A stretch of 53,808 bases of DNA. It comes from Actinomycetota bacterium. Its GTDB lineage: Bacteria; Actinomycetota; Coriobacteriia; Anaerosomatales; JAUXNU01. The DNA lies in assembly GCA_030682655.1 (NCBI GenBank), contig JAUXNU010000126.1:1-53808 (forward strand), given 5' to 3'. Under the pieces are notes generated by a model. It was not told the origin of the DNA. It saw only the letters and a list, made by a program, of their open reading frames with translations, and did not search any database. Made by a program: the position numbers and the translations under genes. Positions 15,651-24,129 of this stretch are shown in pieces. The first letter of the stretch is position 1. The number at the start of each line of letters is the position of its first letter.

Positions 15651-18600
15651 ATGAGTGATGCATTCGACGCATGTCTTCGGCAACGACGCACGGACCTCAA
15701 CCTGACACAGGCCGAGGTTGCCCGTCGAGCTGGCGTCAGTCAGCAATCCGTGGCTCGCTGGGAGAAGGGTTCGCTGCCGAGCGAGGGTGCCGTGTTGAAA
15801 CTCGCGGCTGCCATCGGCGGTTCACCTGACGAGTGGCTATCACGAGCGGGATTCGAAGTCCGGGAGAGCACGATGCGAAGCGTCCCAGCTCGGCCGCTCG
15901 TTGGGCGGCTGCCCCTCGATCAGCTGACCCCTGATGATTTCGAGCGCCTTACTCACTCGCTGGCCGCAGCGCTCTACGGTGTGTCAGCGGAGGTGCATCG
16001 GGTGGGTGGTCCGGGTCACACCCAGCAAGGGGCCGACGTGATAGTGGAGACCTCGCGGGACGGCCGCGTTGTCTTCCAATGCAAGCGTGTCAGCGGCACT
16101 GCCACCTTCGGTCCCCTGAAGGTTGAGCAGGCTGCAAGAGCGGCAGACGGGCTCCGGGCCGATCGGCGCGTTCTTGTTCTCTCCCGAGTGGCGTCTCCTC
16201 ATGCCCGCGAACGAGCACGGGAACTCGGGTGGGATATCTGGGATCACGCCGACATCGTTCGGCTGCTTCAGCAGGACCTTCCCTCGGAGGCGTCGCGTCG
16301 GGTTGTGCGCACCTTCTTCCCCGGCTACGCTGAGCATTTCCTCGGTCTGGGGAGCCCCGCCCCTTGGCTGACGTGCGACGAGTACTTCGCCGGGCTTCTC
16401 GAGACAGGCGACTTCTTCTCTCATGGGTGGCAACTCGTGGGCAGACAGGACGAAATGACTGCGCTCAGAGAATGGGCATCGTCAGGGGAGTCACAGTTCG
16501 GCCTCTTGGTCGGTGCCGCCGGCATCGGGAAGACCCGGCTGGTGCTTGAGTTGGTGCGACAGGTCGCACGCTCCCGTGCGGTCTACTTGGTGGAGCCGAA
16601 CGTCGATGTGCGCCCGGATGACTTCGACACCCTCGATGGCGGGCCGACGGTCGTCATCGTGGACGACGCCCACGAACGCCAAGACATCGACGTGCTCGTG
16701 CGAGGGGCGCTGAGGCGCGGCGCAGGGTCCGAGACGAGGGTGCTGTTCGTCACCCGCCCGTACGGCAAGACGGGACTCGAGCGTTCGTTGGCCGCCATCG
16801 CCCCGGGGCGTGAGCGGCCCACGGTGGAGCTCGCGCCGCTTGCGCGCTCGGACGCACGCCAGCTGGCGGCCGCTGTTCTTGGCGCAGCCGAGCATTCGCC
16901 GCTGGTGGAGCGGGTGGTGGCGGTCACGGGAGACTGCACGCTCCTCACGGTTGCCGCCGCCCATCTACTCAAGACCGAGCGCATTGACCCGTCCTTGATG
17001 GCGAATGAAGACTCCTTTCGGTCGCTTGTACTTGATGCCTGGTATGACGAGTACACGCGCGCGATTGACGGGCTTCCGGGAGCCCTCGAAGTACGCGATG
17101 TGCTCCGCGTGTTGTCTGCTGTACAGCCGCTCGATTTGACCGACACGGAGGCGATCGATGCCTGCAGTACCGTCTTGGGCAGGGATAGCCGTGATGAACT
17201 GATGCAGATCCTTGATCGGCTGGTCCGGGCAGGAATCGTCTCGAAGCGCTCCACCCGGCTTCGGATTCAACCCGACATGCTCGCGGATCACATACTTGCG
17301 GACGCATGCTACAGCACCGCGCTTGCTCGGCCCACGGGCTATGCCGACCGGATCTGGGAGCGCGTGGCACCCGGACTCAAGCGGAACCTTCTGGTCAACT
17401 TGGCGCGCATCGACTGGCGGCTTTCGGTCGGCGGGGTCACTGGCGACACCCTGCTCGGGCTGGCGTGGGCTACGCTTGAGCGGGAATTCCAGGCAGGTGG
17501 AATCCAGGAGAGGCTGGCCCTGCTCTCGCTGCTCAAGGATGCTGCGCATTTCCAGCCCCGTCGGTCACTTGAACTCGCACGTTGGGCGATGGAGAACGAG
17601 GTGCCAGGCGAAGAGCCCGGTTTCCTGGGCCACGTGTCAACGTATGCTGACATTCGCGCCGCCATACCTGACGTGCTCCGCGGATGCGCCTACCACGTTG
17701 ATTGTCTTGATGAAGCGTGTGACCTGCTGTGGGAACTGGCGAAGAACGATCGCCGGCCGACAGGCCCTCATCCTGAACATCCCCTCAGGGTACTCACCGA
17801 CCTAGCGAGCTACTCGTTGCTCAAGCCCTTCGAGTATTCGAGGCGGGTCATCGAGCGGGCTCTTGGTTGGCTTGAGGCGGACGGTCGCCCTGAAGCGCTG
17901 GAGGTTCTTGACGAGGCGCTGAAGTGGGACGCAGAGGACCACGTGGCCGAGGGCTACACGATCCACATGCGGTCGTACTCCGTCCCCCTCGTGATTGGCA
18001 AAGAGGTTGTGCTGGGGCTGCGCCATCGCGTCTACGAAGGGGTGTTGGCGGCGCTTGGCGCGCCGGATCCTCCTCTGTCAGTGCGGGCGGCGCACAGTCT
18101 GGGGAATGCGTGGCGACGACCGGGTCGCCTGTTCGGGCACGAGCCGAGCGAGCATGAGAGCGCCGTTTGGGCGGCAGAGGCGGCTCACTTATTGGCGCTC
18201 CTCCGCGAGCATGCTGAACTCGCGAAACTCGATGCCTCGGTCCGGGCTGAGCTGCTGGAGGCCGTGGAGCGGCTCGCTGACAGCCAAGAAGGACAGGTCG
18301 TTACGGAGGCCCAGCGAGTCGAAGCGCTCCTGGATGAGGATCTCGATCTGGAACTCGCCGAGGCGCTCATGCACGGGCCGTGGCGACGCCGGTTCCGGCG
18401 GAGAAGCGAGAGCGCGACATCCGAGGACGAGCAAGAGCGGCTGCGAGACGTTGCCCAGCGTCTGCTTGCCAGGGAGAAGGGCCCGGAGTCCACTGTCCGT
18501 GTCGTCGAAGAGCGCTTGAACGTCGCTGCAGGTTCGGCCGGTCAGATCTCCCTCGTCCCCGGGCCGCTGATCGCAGCGTTGGTCGGGCAGGAGCCGGCTG

Positions 18601-19757
18601 TGGCTCCGAGCATTGTTGCGCGAGTGCTGGAGAAGTCCGACTCGGCTCTTCTCGGGGTGGCGGGCTACGCCCTGTCGATCCTTCGACGCGATGACCCAAG
18701 CAGAGCTCTCGAGTTGGCTCGCGCTCTGATCGCTACCAACCATGTCGATGCTAGGCGTCAGGTTGCGTACGCATACGGATGGGGCCTCGCATCTGCCCCG
18801 GGTGTCAACAGTCATGAGATTCAACTCATGCGGGAGCTTGCTGCGGATGACGACGTCTTTGTGGCGCGCAATGTCGCCGGGGGCCTTCGCCAGCTCGCCG
18901 CAAGTGAACCTGCGCTGGCTGTCGAGATTCTGCTCGACATGCGGATCGGGCGATCATCGGATCTCGCTGACGATGCCTTGGTCTTGTTCTCCAAGGGTGA
19001 GCCGCTGTCGATCGAGCTTCTCGACGAGGACGCGCTCGATCGCATTTTCGAAGAGCTCAAGCAGTGCACAAGCATCGACGAATACTGGGTCGAGCGGTTC
19101 CTCGGACAGCTCTGCGCGCGAGCGCTCGAACGAGTCATCGACCTGCTCAAGCGCCGCGTGGAGCTGGCTGAGGTTCACGATTTCGGTTATGACGACTACA
19201 GGCCCCTGCCTTTCGGCTGGGAGGACAAGACGCCCCTGTCGTCCAAAGGGCACGCTTCGCGACGGAAGCTTCTCGAGGAGCTCCGTGAGTGGGCGGCGGC
19301 TGACGTGCCCGGCTGGCGCAGGCACTTCGACGGGCCGCGGCTGTTCGCAGCAGTGGTCGGCGACTTCGATGATGAAGCACTCGGCGTCTTGGAGGCGGGA
19401 CTGAGCGGTCCGCTTCCCGAGGCGAAGAGGGTCGCGCATCTGCTGTCCGAGATTCCTAGGTCGATCATCTGGCAGGACGTGCCGTGGGTGAGCCGGATTC
19501 TCGAGAACGCGCTGCGGCGCAACGCTGATCTGTACAAGGGGGTTGCATCCGCGCTGCACTCCGCGATCACCTCGGGCGTTCGCTCAGGAACGCCTGGCCA
19601 GCCCTATCCTCAGGACCTTGAACAGCGCGACCGCGCGCGCAAGATCGCCGACAAGCTGCCGTTAGGTTCGGCGGCGGAGCGCTTCTATCGTGGGCTGCAG
19701 CGCTCCGCGGAGGCGGACATCAAGCGCAAGGGCGAAGACGACGAGGAGTGGAGTTAG
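15651..19757 (+). CDS. XRE HTH - Mrr-like nuclease - STAND NTPase (Avs-like)
   Basis: 1368 residues. Residues 1-70 are an XRE helix-turn-helix (NLTQAEVARRAGVSQQSVARWEKG). Residues about 85-215 are a Mrr-type restriction endonuclease fold: D129 in QQGADVIVE and Q143-C-K145 in VVFQCKRV form the D...(E/Q)xK motif. A P-loop NTPase follows (Walker A GAAGIGKTRL, K294; Walker B VVIVDDAH, D338-D339), then about 800 residues of alpha-helical repeat-like sequence. This nuclease-STAND-repeat order is that of Avs antiviral NTPases, which sense phage proteins and activate DNA cleavage (Avs4 has a Mrr-like effector). The extra N-terminal HTH is unusual. I chose ATG 15651 over 15633 because the latter lies within the promoter. 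A DUF3800 gene follows 3 nt later. Confidence 0.7.
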   Translation: MSDAFDACLRQRRTDLNLTQAEVARRAGVSQQSVARWEKGSLPSEGAVLKLAAAIGGSPDEWLSRAGFEVRESTMRSVPARPLVGRLPLDQLTPDDFERLTHSLAAALYGVSAEVHRVGGPGHTQQGADVIVETSRDGRVVFQCKRVSGTATFGPLKVEQAARAADGLRADRRVLVLSRVASPHARERARELGWDIWDHADIVRLLQQDLPSEASRRVVRTFFPGYAEHFLGLGSPAPWLTCDEYFAGLLETGDFFSHGWQLVGRQDEMTALREWASSGESQFGLLVGAAGIGKTRLVLELVRQVARSRAVYLVEPNVDVRPDDFDTLDGGPTVVIVDDAHERQDIDVLVRGALRRGAGSETRVLFVTRPYGKTGLERSLAAIAPGRERPTVELAPLARSDARQLAAAVLGAAEHSPLVERVVAVTGDCTLLTVAAAHLLKTERIDPSLMANEDSFRSLVLDAWYDEYTRAIDGLPGALEVRDVLRVLSAVQPLDLTDTEAIDACSTVLGRDSRDELMQILDRLVRAGIVSKRSTRLRIQPDMLADHILADACYSTALARPTGYADRIWERVAPGLKRNLLVNLARIDWRLSVGGVTGDTLLGLAWATLEREFQAGGIQERLALLSLLKDAAHFQPRRSLELARWAMENEVPGEEPGFLGHVSTYADIRAAIPDVLRGCAYHVDCLDEACDLLWELAKNDRRPTGPHPEHPLRVLTDLASYSLLKPFEYSRRVIERALGWLEADGRPEALEVLDEALKWDAEDHVAEGYTIHMRSYSVPLVIGKEVVLGLRHRVYEGVLAALGAPDPPLSVRAAHSLGNAWRRPGRLFGHEPSEHESAVWAAEAAHLLALLREHAELAKLDASVRAELLEAVERLADSQEGQVVTEAQRVEALLDEDLDLELAEALMHGPWRRRFRRRSESATSEDEQERLRDVAQRLLAREKGPESTVRVVEERLNVAAGSAGQISLVPGPLIAALVGQEPAVAPSIVARVLEKSDSALLGVAGYALSILRRDDPSRALELARALIATNHVDARRQVAYAYGWGLASAPGVNSHEIQLMRELAADDDVFVARNVAGGLRQLAASEPALAVEILLDMRIGRSSDLADDALVLFSKGEPLSIELLDEDALDRIFEELKQCTSIDEYWVERFLGQLCARALERVIDLLKRRVELAEVHDFGYDDYRPLPFGWEDKTPLSSKGHASRRKLLEELREWAAADVPGWRRHFDGPRLFAAVVGDFDDEALGVLEAGLSGPLPEAKRVAHLLSEIPRSIIWQDVPWVSRILENALRRNADLYKGVASALHSAITSGVRSGTPGQPYPQDLEQRDRARKIADKLPLGSAAERFYRGLQRSAEADIKRKGEDDEEWS

Positions 19758-19760
19758 CCC

Positions 19761-20531
19761 GTGCTGTGGCACGCATACGTGGATGAGACCGGTGATCGCG
19801 GGTGGACGCGTCGTGCGCCGGAAACCCCTATCGGCACCCGCGCCGGATCCTCCGAACACTTCTCCATGGGCGCGATCATCGTCCCCGACGGCTACCAGAC
19901 GGCCGTCTTGGATCGGTGGGACGAAGTAGCCCTTGAAATCGGCCGCAACCCGGGTGATGTCATCCATTGGATCAATATCAGGTCACATGCCCAGCGCCTG
20001 TACTTGGCTCAGACCGTCGCCGGCTTCGATCAGGCCTTTGTGGCGGCGGTGGTCTTCAGCAAATGGGACACTCCGAACGTGAATGCCAACGGAGTTCAGC
20101 AGCCTGAATATTTGTACAACTGGCTGCTCCGCATGATAGTCGAGCGGCTCTCATGGTTCGCCAGGGACCGGGGCGACACGATCAAGCTGACTTTCGGGCA
20201 GGTGAGAGGTCTTGACCCACGGAAGCTCCATGACTATCTCACGCGGCTCCGAGGACTCGACACGACCATCGCGTGGGAGGCTTTGCATCTGCCGCCTCGC
20301 ATCGACACGCCAGCGAATCGTCGGATGCTTCAGGTGGCCGACACGGTATGCGGAACCTTGAGCTCGGCGTTCGAGTGGGACAATTTCGGGAACGTCGAGA
20401 CGCGCTACCTGGAGGCGCTACGTCCTCGGCTGTGGATTCGCAACGGGAATCTGAGCAGCTACGGGCTGAAAGTGAATCCATGCCCTCATCCGCGGCATGG
20501 TTGGCTGACGGAGTTCTGTGCAAGGCGGTAG
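19761..20531 (+). CDS. DUF3800-family protein (RNase H-like fold)
   Basis: 256 residues from GTG 19761, 3 nt after the XRE-Mrr-STAND stop, hence co-transcribed. The N-terminal AYVDETGDRG and the distal LQVADTVCGTLSSAFE motif are the two signatures of DUF3800, proposed to have an RNase H-like fold with conserved acidic residues. DUF3800 proteins are often found beside restriction and abortive infection genes. Whether it is a nuclease accessory or immunity partner for the STAND protein is unknown. The 201 nt after it contain no gene that I can support. Confidence 0.7.
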   Translation: MLWHAYVDETGDRGWTRRAPETPIGTRAGSSEHFSMGAIIVPDGYQTAVLDRWDEVALEIGRNPGDVIHWINIRSHAQRLYLAQTVAGFDQAFVAAVVFSKWDTPNVNANGVQQPEYLYNWLLRMIVERLSWFARDRGDTIKLTFGQVRGLDPRKLHDYLTRLRGLDTTIAWEALHLPPRIDTPANRRMLQVADTVCGTLSSAFEWDNFGNVETRYLEALRPRLWIRNGNLSSYGLKVNPCPHPRHGWLTEFCARR

Positions 20532-20732
20532 AAAAACAGAGGCCCGGGACGTCGTCCGCTTTCGCGGTGTCACTGTCACCAGCGACTGACGTTGTTCCCG
20601 AACCTGCTATTAGTATACCCAGATGGGTCTGACATGCAAACGACGCGACGGGCGGACGGGGTCCACGGGGGGCAGTCTTCAATCGTCAGTGATCGCAGAT
20701 CTCGTGTTCAGTTTGCGGCCGGTGTTGACAGC

Positions 20733-22124
20733 TCACACCTCCCGGTCGTCAGGGATCTCGCCGGTCCAAAGCACGCGAAGCAGCGATGATGTCTGCTCGG
20801 CGCTGAACGCGGCCGGATCGAACTCGCCCCCGTACCATGTCTTCAGCGCCCTGTGCTCCGGGTGCCTGGTATCGGCCATCGCCTCGACGAACTCGGCGAA
20901 GCCGGGGATGCCTCCGCAGTCCTCCGGTGGGCAGGCACGCTCTCCGGCGGTGCATCGTGGATAGCTGACGCCGGATTCGGGCTTGGCGAGAGACTCGACC
21001 ACGATCTCGTGTTGCCAGCCGTCGCCGAAGTCGTACTCGTATTCGAACCGCTCGACACCGACGCCGACCAGGTCGGTCAGCACGATCTCCTCCTCCGGCA
21101 AGGTGTCGTCGAGGCCGAACGAGTCATCAGGCACACCGTAGCGGCGTCCATCGATCTCGAACGCGTGCAGGTGGTAGTCGAACCACCCCATCGCGGTGAC
21201 GAGCAGCTCGTGGAGCCGATCGAGCGTGAGCGACGCCGGTACTTCGAGCCTTCGCCAGACAGGTGGCTCGGTGCCGCGCAGCGTCACCTTGAGCGTGACC
21301 ACCGGGTCGCCCGAGGACGCTGCCGCAGCGCTCCCCATGCCGAGTTCGAAGCGTATCGCGGCATCGAACAATGGGGTGACTCGCCACAGCGGCGGCCCTT
21401 CGCCCTGATCCTCGTGCTCGCGTGCGAGCAGCCCGAAGTCCCAGAGTGGTTCCAGCAGGCGGCGCTGCACCGCGATCCGCAGGTTGCCGGGTCCTCCGGG
21501 CCATGGCCGACCCTCGAGCCAGACTGTGTTGCTCACGGCCACGCTCGACGTGATCTCGTCGGCAGTGGCGCCCTTCGCGGCGAGCCGGCGGATCGTCCAC
21601 AGCGCATGCACGCAGTAGCTCTGCATCGCGCGGTCTTCAGGGCCCACGTCGACGAACGCCCAGTTCAGGCGGCCGAGATAGGTTCGCAGCAGCAGGTCGA
21701 ACAGCTCACCGGCGCGCTCCGGGGCGAGCAGGCGCTTGCCGAGCCGGGTCGCGTGAAATGCGCCCTTGCGGCGGTTCACGAGTCCCGCGACCTCCATGAG
21801 GTGGCGCAGGATGAACAGGCGCGGCACATCCGTCTCGTCGAGCACACGGTTGTGGCGCCAGACCTGCTCGACGTACCCGGGAGGCCACGACATCTCCTCC
21901 GTCATGCGCTTCACGAACGCTCGGGTGAGGTTCTTGAGTTCGGTCGTCACCTTCGCGGGCTGCTCGACGAGCGCGGCTAGCAGCGTCCGCGCGTTGACGA
22001 GCGTGCGCGACCCTGCCAAGGGCTCCAGCCCAAGGGCGGTATCGGTGCGGAGGACTCCTTCGGCGTCGAGCGGATCTGCAGCGAAGAAGCGCTGCTCCAT
22101 TGTGTGGGGAATGGACTGCGACAT
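20733..22124 (-). CDS. Plasmid pRiA4b ORF-3-like protein
   Basis: 463 residues. The C-terminal 190 residues (from VVTLKVTLRGTEPPVWRRLE through YDFGDGWQHEIVVE and YPRCTAGERACPPEDCGGIPG to the C-terminus) are the PRiA4_ORF3 domain (PF07929 by recall), common on mobile elements but of unknown biochemical function. The N-terminal 270 residues look alpha-helical and resemble no family I can name. The ATG at 22124 is preceded on its strand by GGGAGGA. It lies downstream of, and on the same strand as, the toxin-antitoxin pair, with a 95-nt gap that includes a TAGAAT-like -10 (22172-22167). Confidence 0.75.
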   Translation of the reverse strand: MSQSIPHTMEQRFFAADPLDAEGVLRTDTALGLEPLAGSRTLVNARTLLAALVEQPAKVTTELKNLTRAFVKRMTEEMSWPPGYVEQVWRHNRVLDETDVPRLFILRHLMEVAGLVNRRKGAFHATRLGKRLLAPERAGELFDLLLRTYLGRLNWAFVDVGPEDRAMQSYCVHALWTIRRLAAKGATADEITSSVAVSNTVWLEGRPWPGGPGNLRIAVQRRLLEPLWDFGLLAREHEDQGEGPPLWRVTPLFDAAIRFELGMGSAAAASSGDPVVTLKVTLRGTEPPVWRRLEVPASLTLDRLHELLVTAMGWFDYHLHAFEIDGRRYGVPDDSFGLDDTLPEEEIVLTDLVGVGVERFEYEYDFGDGWQHEIVVESLAKPESGVSYPRCTAGERACPPEDCGGIPGFAEFVEAMADTRHPEHRALKTWYGGEFDPAAFSAEQTSSLLRVLWTGEIPDDREV

Positions 22125-22219
22125 GTGGTCCTCCCGGGAGGGGACGTGCGGAATCTGGTCGTTAGCATTCTACCTCTGACGGGATAAGCTGCGCGACCGG
22201 CTGTTGAGTGCCTGCCGGG

Positions 22220-22741
22220 TCAGTCAATCTCGAGGAGTGGCCTCGCCTTGTTCAGGGACAGGTACATGGGAATCTGCCGAGGACGCGCGGTTGAGGAGCC
22301 TCTGAGCACGGCGAGCTGTCCGAATCCGAGGGTCTCGTAGTAGTCGACTGCCCCAGGGAGGGCATCCACGGCTACGCCCGCGTATCCTACTTGCCCGCGC
22401 ATCGTCCATGCGACGCGTAGCGCGAAATCCACGAGAGCGCTTCCGACACCGACGCCTTGCACCCGAGCGTCGACGGCCAAGCGCGCGAGTCGTAGAAACG
22501 GCAGCGGATAGCGCGGGTACGCCGCAACAGGATCCGTGGGGACAACGTCCCTCTCCAGCGCACCCGCGGCGAGGGTGACGTACCCAGCGATTTCACTGCC
22601 TGGGGTCGCGACGTAGGTCACTCCTATGCCCAAGGCATCTTGGTTCTGCCATGCGTGCCGCTGTAGGAATCGGTCGAGCCCGGCATCGCCACAGGCGAAG
22701 GAAGCGGTGGCGTCAGAAGCCCTCAGGTGCCTGACCTGCAT
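22220..22741 (-). CDS. GNAT acetyltransferase toxin (TacT/AtaT-like)
   Basis: 173 residues with the GNAT acetyl-CoA loop (R-V-Q-G-V-G-V-G-S-A, about residues 94-103) and a C-terminal YYETLGFGQL segment typical of motif B. TacT-type toxins acetylate aminoacyl-tRNAs and stop translation. The start at 22741 (MQVRHLRASD) is chosen because GAGGTGAG precedes it and family members start this way; the frame is open to 22819. It overlaps the antitoxin gene by 29 nt, the standard arrangement in which the antitoxin comes first. Substrate is inferred. Confidence 0.8.
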   Translation of the reverse strand: MQVRHLRASDATASFACGDAGLDRFLQRHAWQNQDALGIGVTYVATPGSEIAGYVTLAAGALERDVVPTDPVAAYPRYPLPFLRLARLAVDARVQGVGVGSALVDFALRVAWTMRGQVGYAGVAVDALPGAVDYYETLGFGQLAVLRGSSTARPRQIPMYLSLNKARPLLEID

Positions 22742-23015
22742 CGAGCTCACCTCGCAGCAGCGCTCTGAGCGCAGGCGTCGGCTCGTCTGGGTTGAACATC
22801 TGCTCGACGACCCAGTCATAGGACTCGTTCGTGAGCACCAAGGTCGAAGGCACCAGGTACTCGGCAGGGATTGTGTCTACCGAGGACAGGTAGCCGTCGA
22901 GCGCCTGCTCCAGGATGTAGCCCTTCTTCAGGCCGCTCTCCCGCGCGAACTCGTCGAGCCGTTGCTTCGTCGTGGCCGAGATGTATGCCGAGATCTGGGT
23001 CTGGTCATCGCTCAC
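22713..23015 (-). CDS. Ribbon-helix-helix antitoxin (TacA/DUF1778-like)
   Basis: 100 residues from GTG 23015, with CAGGAGGCG upstream as ribosome binding site. The N-terminal half (QISAYISATTKQRLDEFA) is a ribbon-helix-helix DNA-binding domain. The C-terminal half (STLVLTNESYDW, then NPDEPTPALRALL) matches the toxin-neutralising tail of TacA/DUF1778 antitoxins. It should bind the GNAT toxin encoded just downstream and repress their shared promoter. A minus-strand TATAAC lies 5' of the gene, within 23050-23060. Confidence 0.8.
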   Translation of the reverse strand: MSDDQTQISAYISATTKQRLDEFARESGLKKGYILEQALDGYLSSVDTIPAEYLVPSTLVLTNESYDWVVEQMFNPDEPTPALRALLRGELDAGQAPEGF

Positions 23016-23142
23016 GTGAATCGCCTCCTGTAGAGAAATCTAGCAAGTTATAGACACGGGGGAATGGCCAAGCCGAAGCACTTCTCGCACCGACCACCCC
23101 GGCCGTCTTGACCCGGTGCCCAACGAGCTGTGGTGAGCATGC

Positions 23143-23183
23143 CACTTGTGTAATCGGACGATAGAGGGTATATTACGGAAGTG
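23143..23183 (+). promoter_or_regulatory. Promoter/operator of the AbiEi-type gene
   Basis: TTGTGT (23146-23151), 17 bp, TATATT (23169-23174) form a promoter with a start point only a few nt before the ATG. It is enclosed by an inverted repeat, CACTTGTGTAAT (23143-23154) against ATTACGGAAGTG (23172-23183), matching at 10 of 12 positions. AbiEi antitoxins are known to autorepress through inverted repeats at their promoter. Confidence 0.6.
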
Positions 23184-23185
23184 AA

Positions 23186-23995
23186 ATGGACGTTCAAGCT
23201 GATCACAACCGTGAACCGCTGTCAGCCCGCCTGGATGATATGCAGGCGGGCGGTCGCTACTCATTCACGGAGTCGGATCTTCAGCAGACTCCGACCAAGT
23301 CCAAGATGGCCACTGACAAAGCTCTCGGGCGGCTCAGAGATCGGGGCCGTATTGTCACTCCTCGGCGAGGCTTCCACGTGATCGTACCCACGGAGTACCG
23401 GGTTGTCGGATCACCGCCGCCCTCGTGGTTCATCGACGACTTGATGCGTTTCCTTGGCCAGCCCTACTACGTGGGGTTGCTGTCCGCCGCTACGATTCAC
23501 GGTGCCTCGCACCAGCAGCCGATGACGTTCCAGGTGGTCACTGACCGTCCCACGCGCCAAGGCGTAGCGGGGGGCGCCCGCATCGACTTCCATATGAGCG
23601 GTTCCGTGGCGGAGACTCCCGCAGCCTGGGTGCAGACGGAGACTGGCACCATGCTTGTGTCCACGCCCGAGTCGACCGCTCTCGATCTCGTTCGCTTCTC
23701 GGCGTCGAGTGGCGGATGGAGCAACGTCGCCAGTGTCTTGCAGGAACTTGCCGAACGCATCCAACCTGATGCCCTCCGCGCCGTCGCACGGCTGCGCAAG
23801 ACCCCCGAGATCCAGCGCCTCGGCTATCTTCTGGACCGCGTAGGTCAGCCGCGTCTCGCCGACCCACTGCTGCGAGTGCTCGGCTCTCGGCGATATCGAC
23901 CCGTGGCGCTGGCGCCCGACGCACCACCGATTGAGAAGGCTGCCGCGAGTCCCTGGCGCGTGATTCCGAACGTGGAAGTGGAGGTCGACCAGTGA
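23186..23995 (+). CDS. AbiEi-type antitoxin/transcriptional regulator
   Basis: 269 residues. The N-terminal winged-helix part (GGRYSFTESDLQQ...ALGRLRDRGRIVTPRRGFHVIV) and the following PPPSWFIDDLMRFLGQPYYVG...AATIHGASHQ segment are the hallmarks of AbiEi family 4 antitoxins of type IV abortive-infection systems. AbiEi normally represses its own operon and counters the nucleotidyltransferase toxin AbiEii without direct contact. Here the toxin gene that should follow is only a 45-codon scrap starting in the GTGA overlap at 23992. The gene may therefore now serve as a regulator of the downstream helicase-recQ unit. Confidence 0.8.
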   Translation: MDVQADHNREPLSARLDDMQAGGRYSFTESDLQQTPTKSKMATDKALGRLRDRGRIVTPRRGFHVIVPTEYRVVGSPPPSWFIDDLMRFLGQPYYVGLLSAATIHGASHQQPMTFQVVTDRPTRQGVAGGARIDFHMSGSVAETPAAWVQTETGTMLVSTPESTALDLVRFSASSGGWSNVASVLQELAERIQPDALRAVARLRKTPEIQRLGYLLDRVGQPRLADPLLRVLGSRRYRPVALAPDAPPIEKAAASPWRVIPNVEVEVDQ

Positions 23996-24129
23996 TTCCA
24001 CGAGCAGATATCACGGCACGGCAAGCCCAGGCGCGAAGGCCCGGGTGTCAGAGCTCCGTGGCACGCTGCACTCGTGCACGACCGTTTATCGCCCATTTCC
24101 CCGGCGAACCGTGGAAGGGTTATAGCTGA
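23992..24129 (+). pseudogene. Remnant of AbiEii nucleotidyltransferase toxin
   Basis: A GTG (23992) overlapping the AbiEi stop as GTGA opens a 45-codon frame beginning VIPRADITARQAQARRPG. This resembles the start of AbiEii/AbiGii toxins (MIPxxxITxWRxxAPW), and the position is exactly where the toxin belongs. After about 18 codons the similarity stops. The frame ends at TGA 24127-24129, which overlaps the ATG of the giant helicase gene (TGATG), so it could still couple translation. The nucleotidyltransferase domain is entirely missing. Confidence 0.5.
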
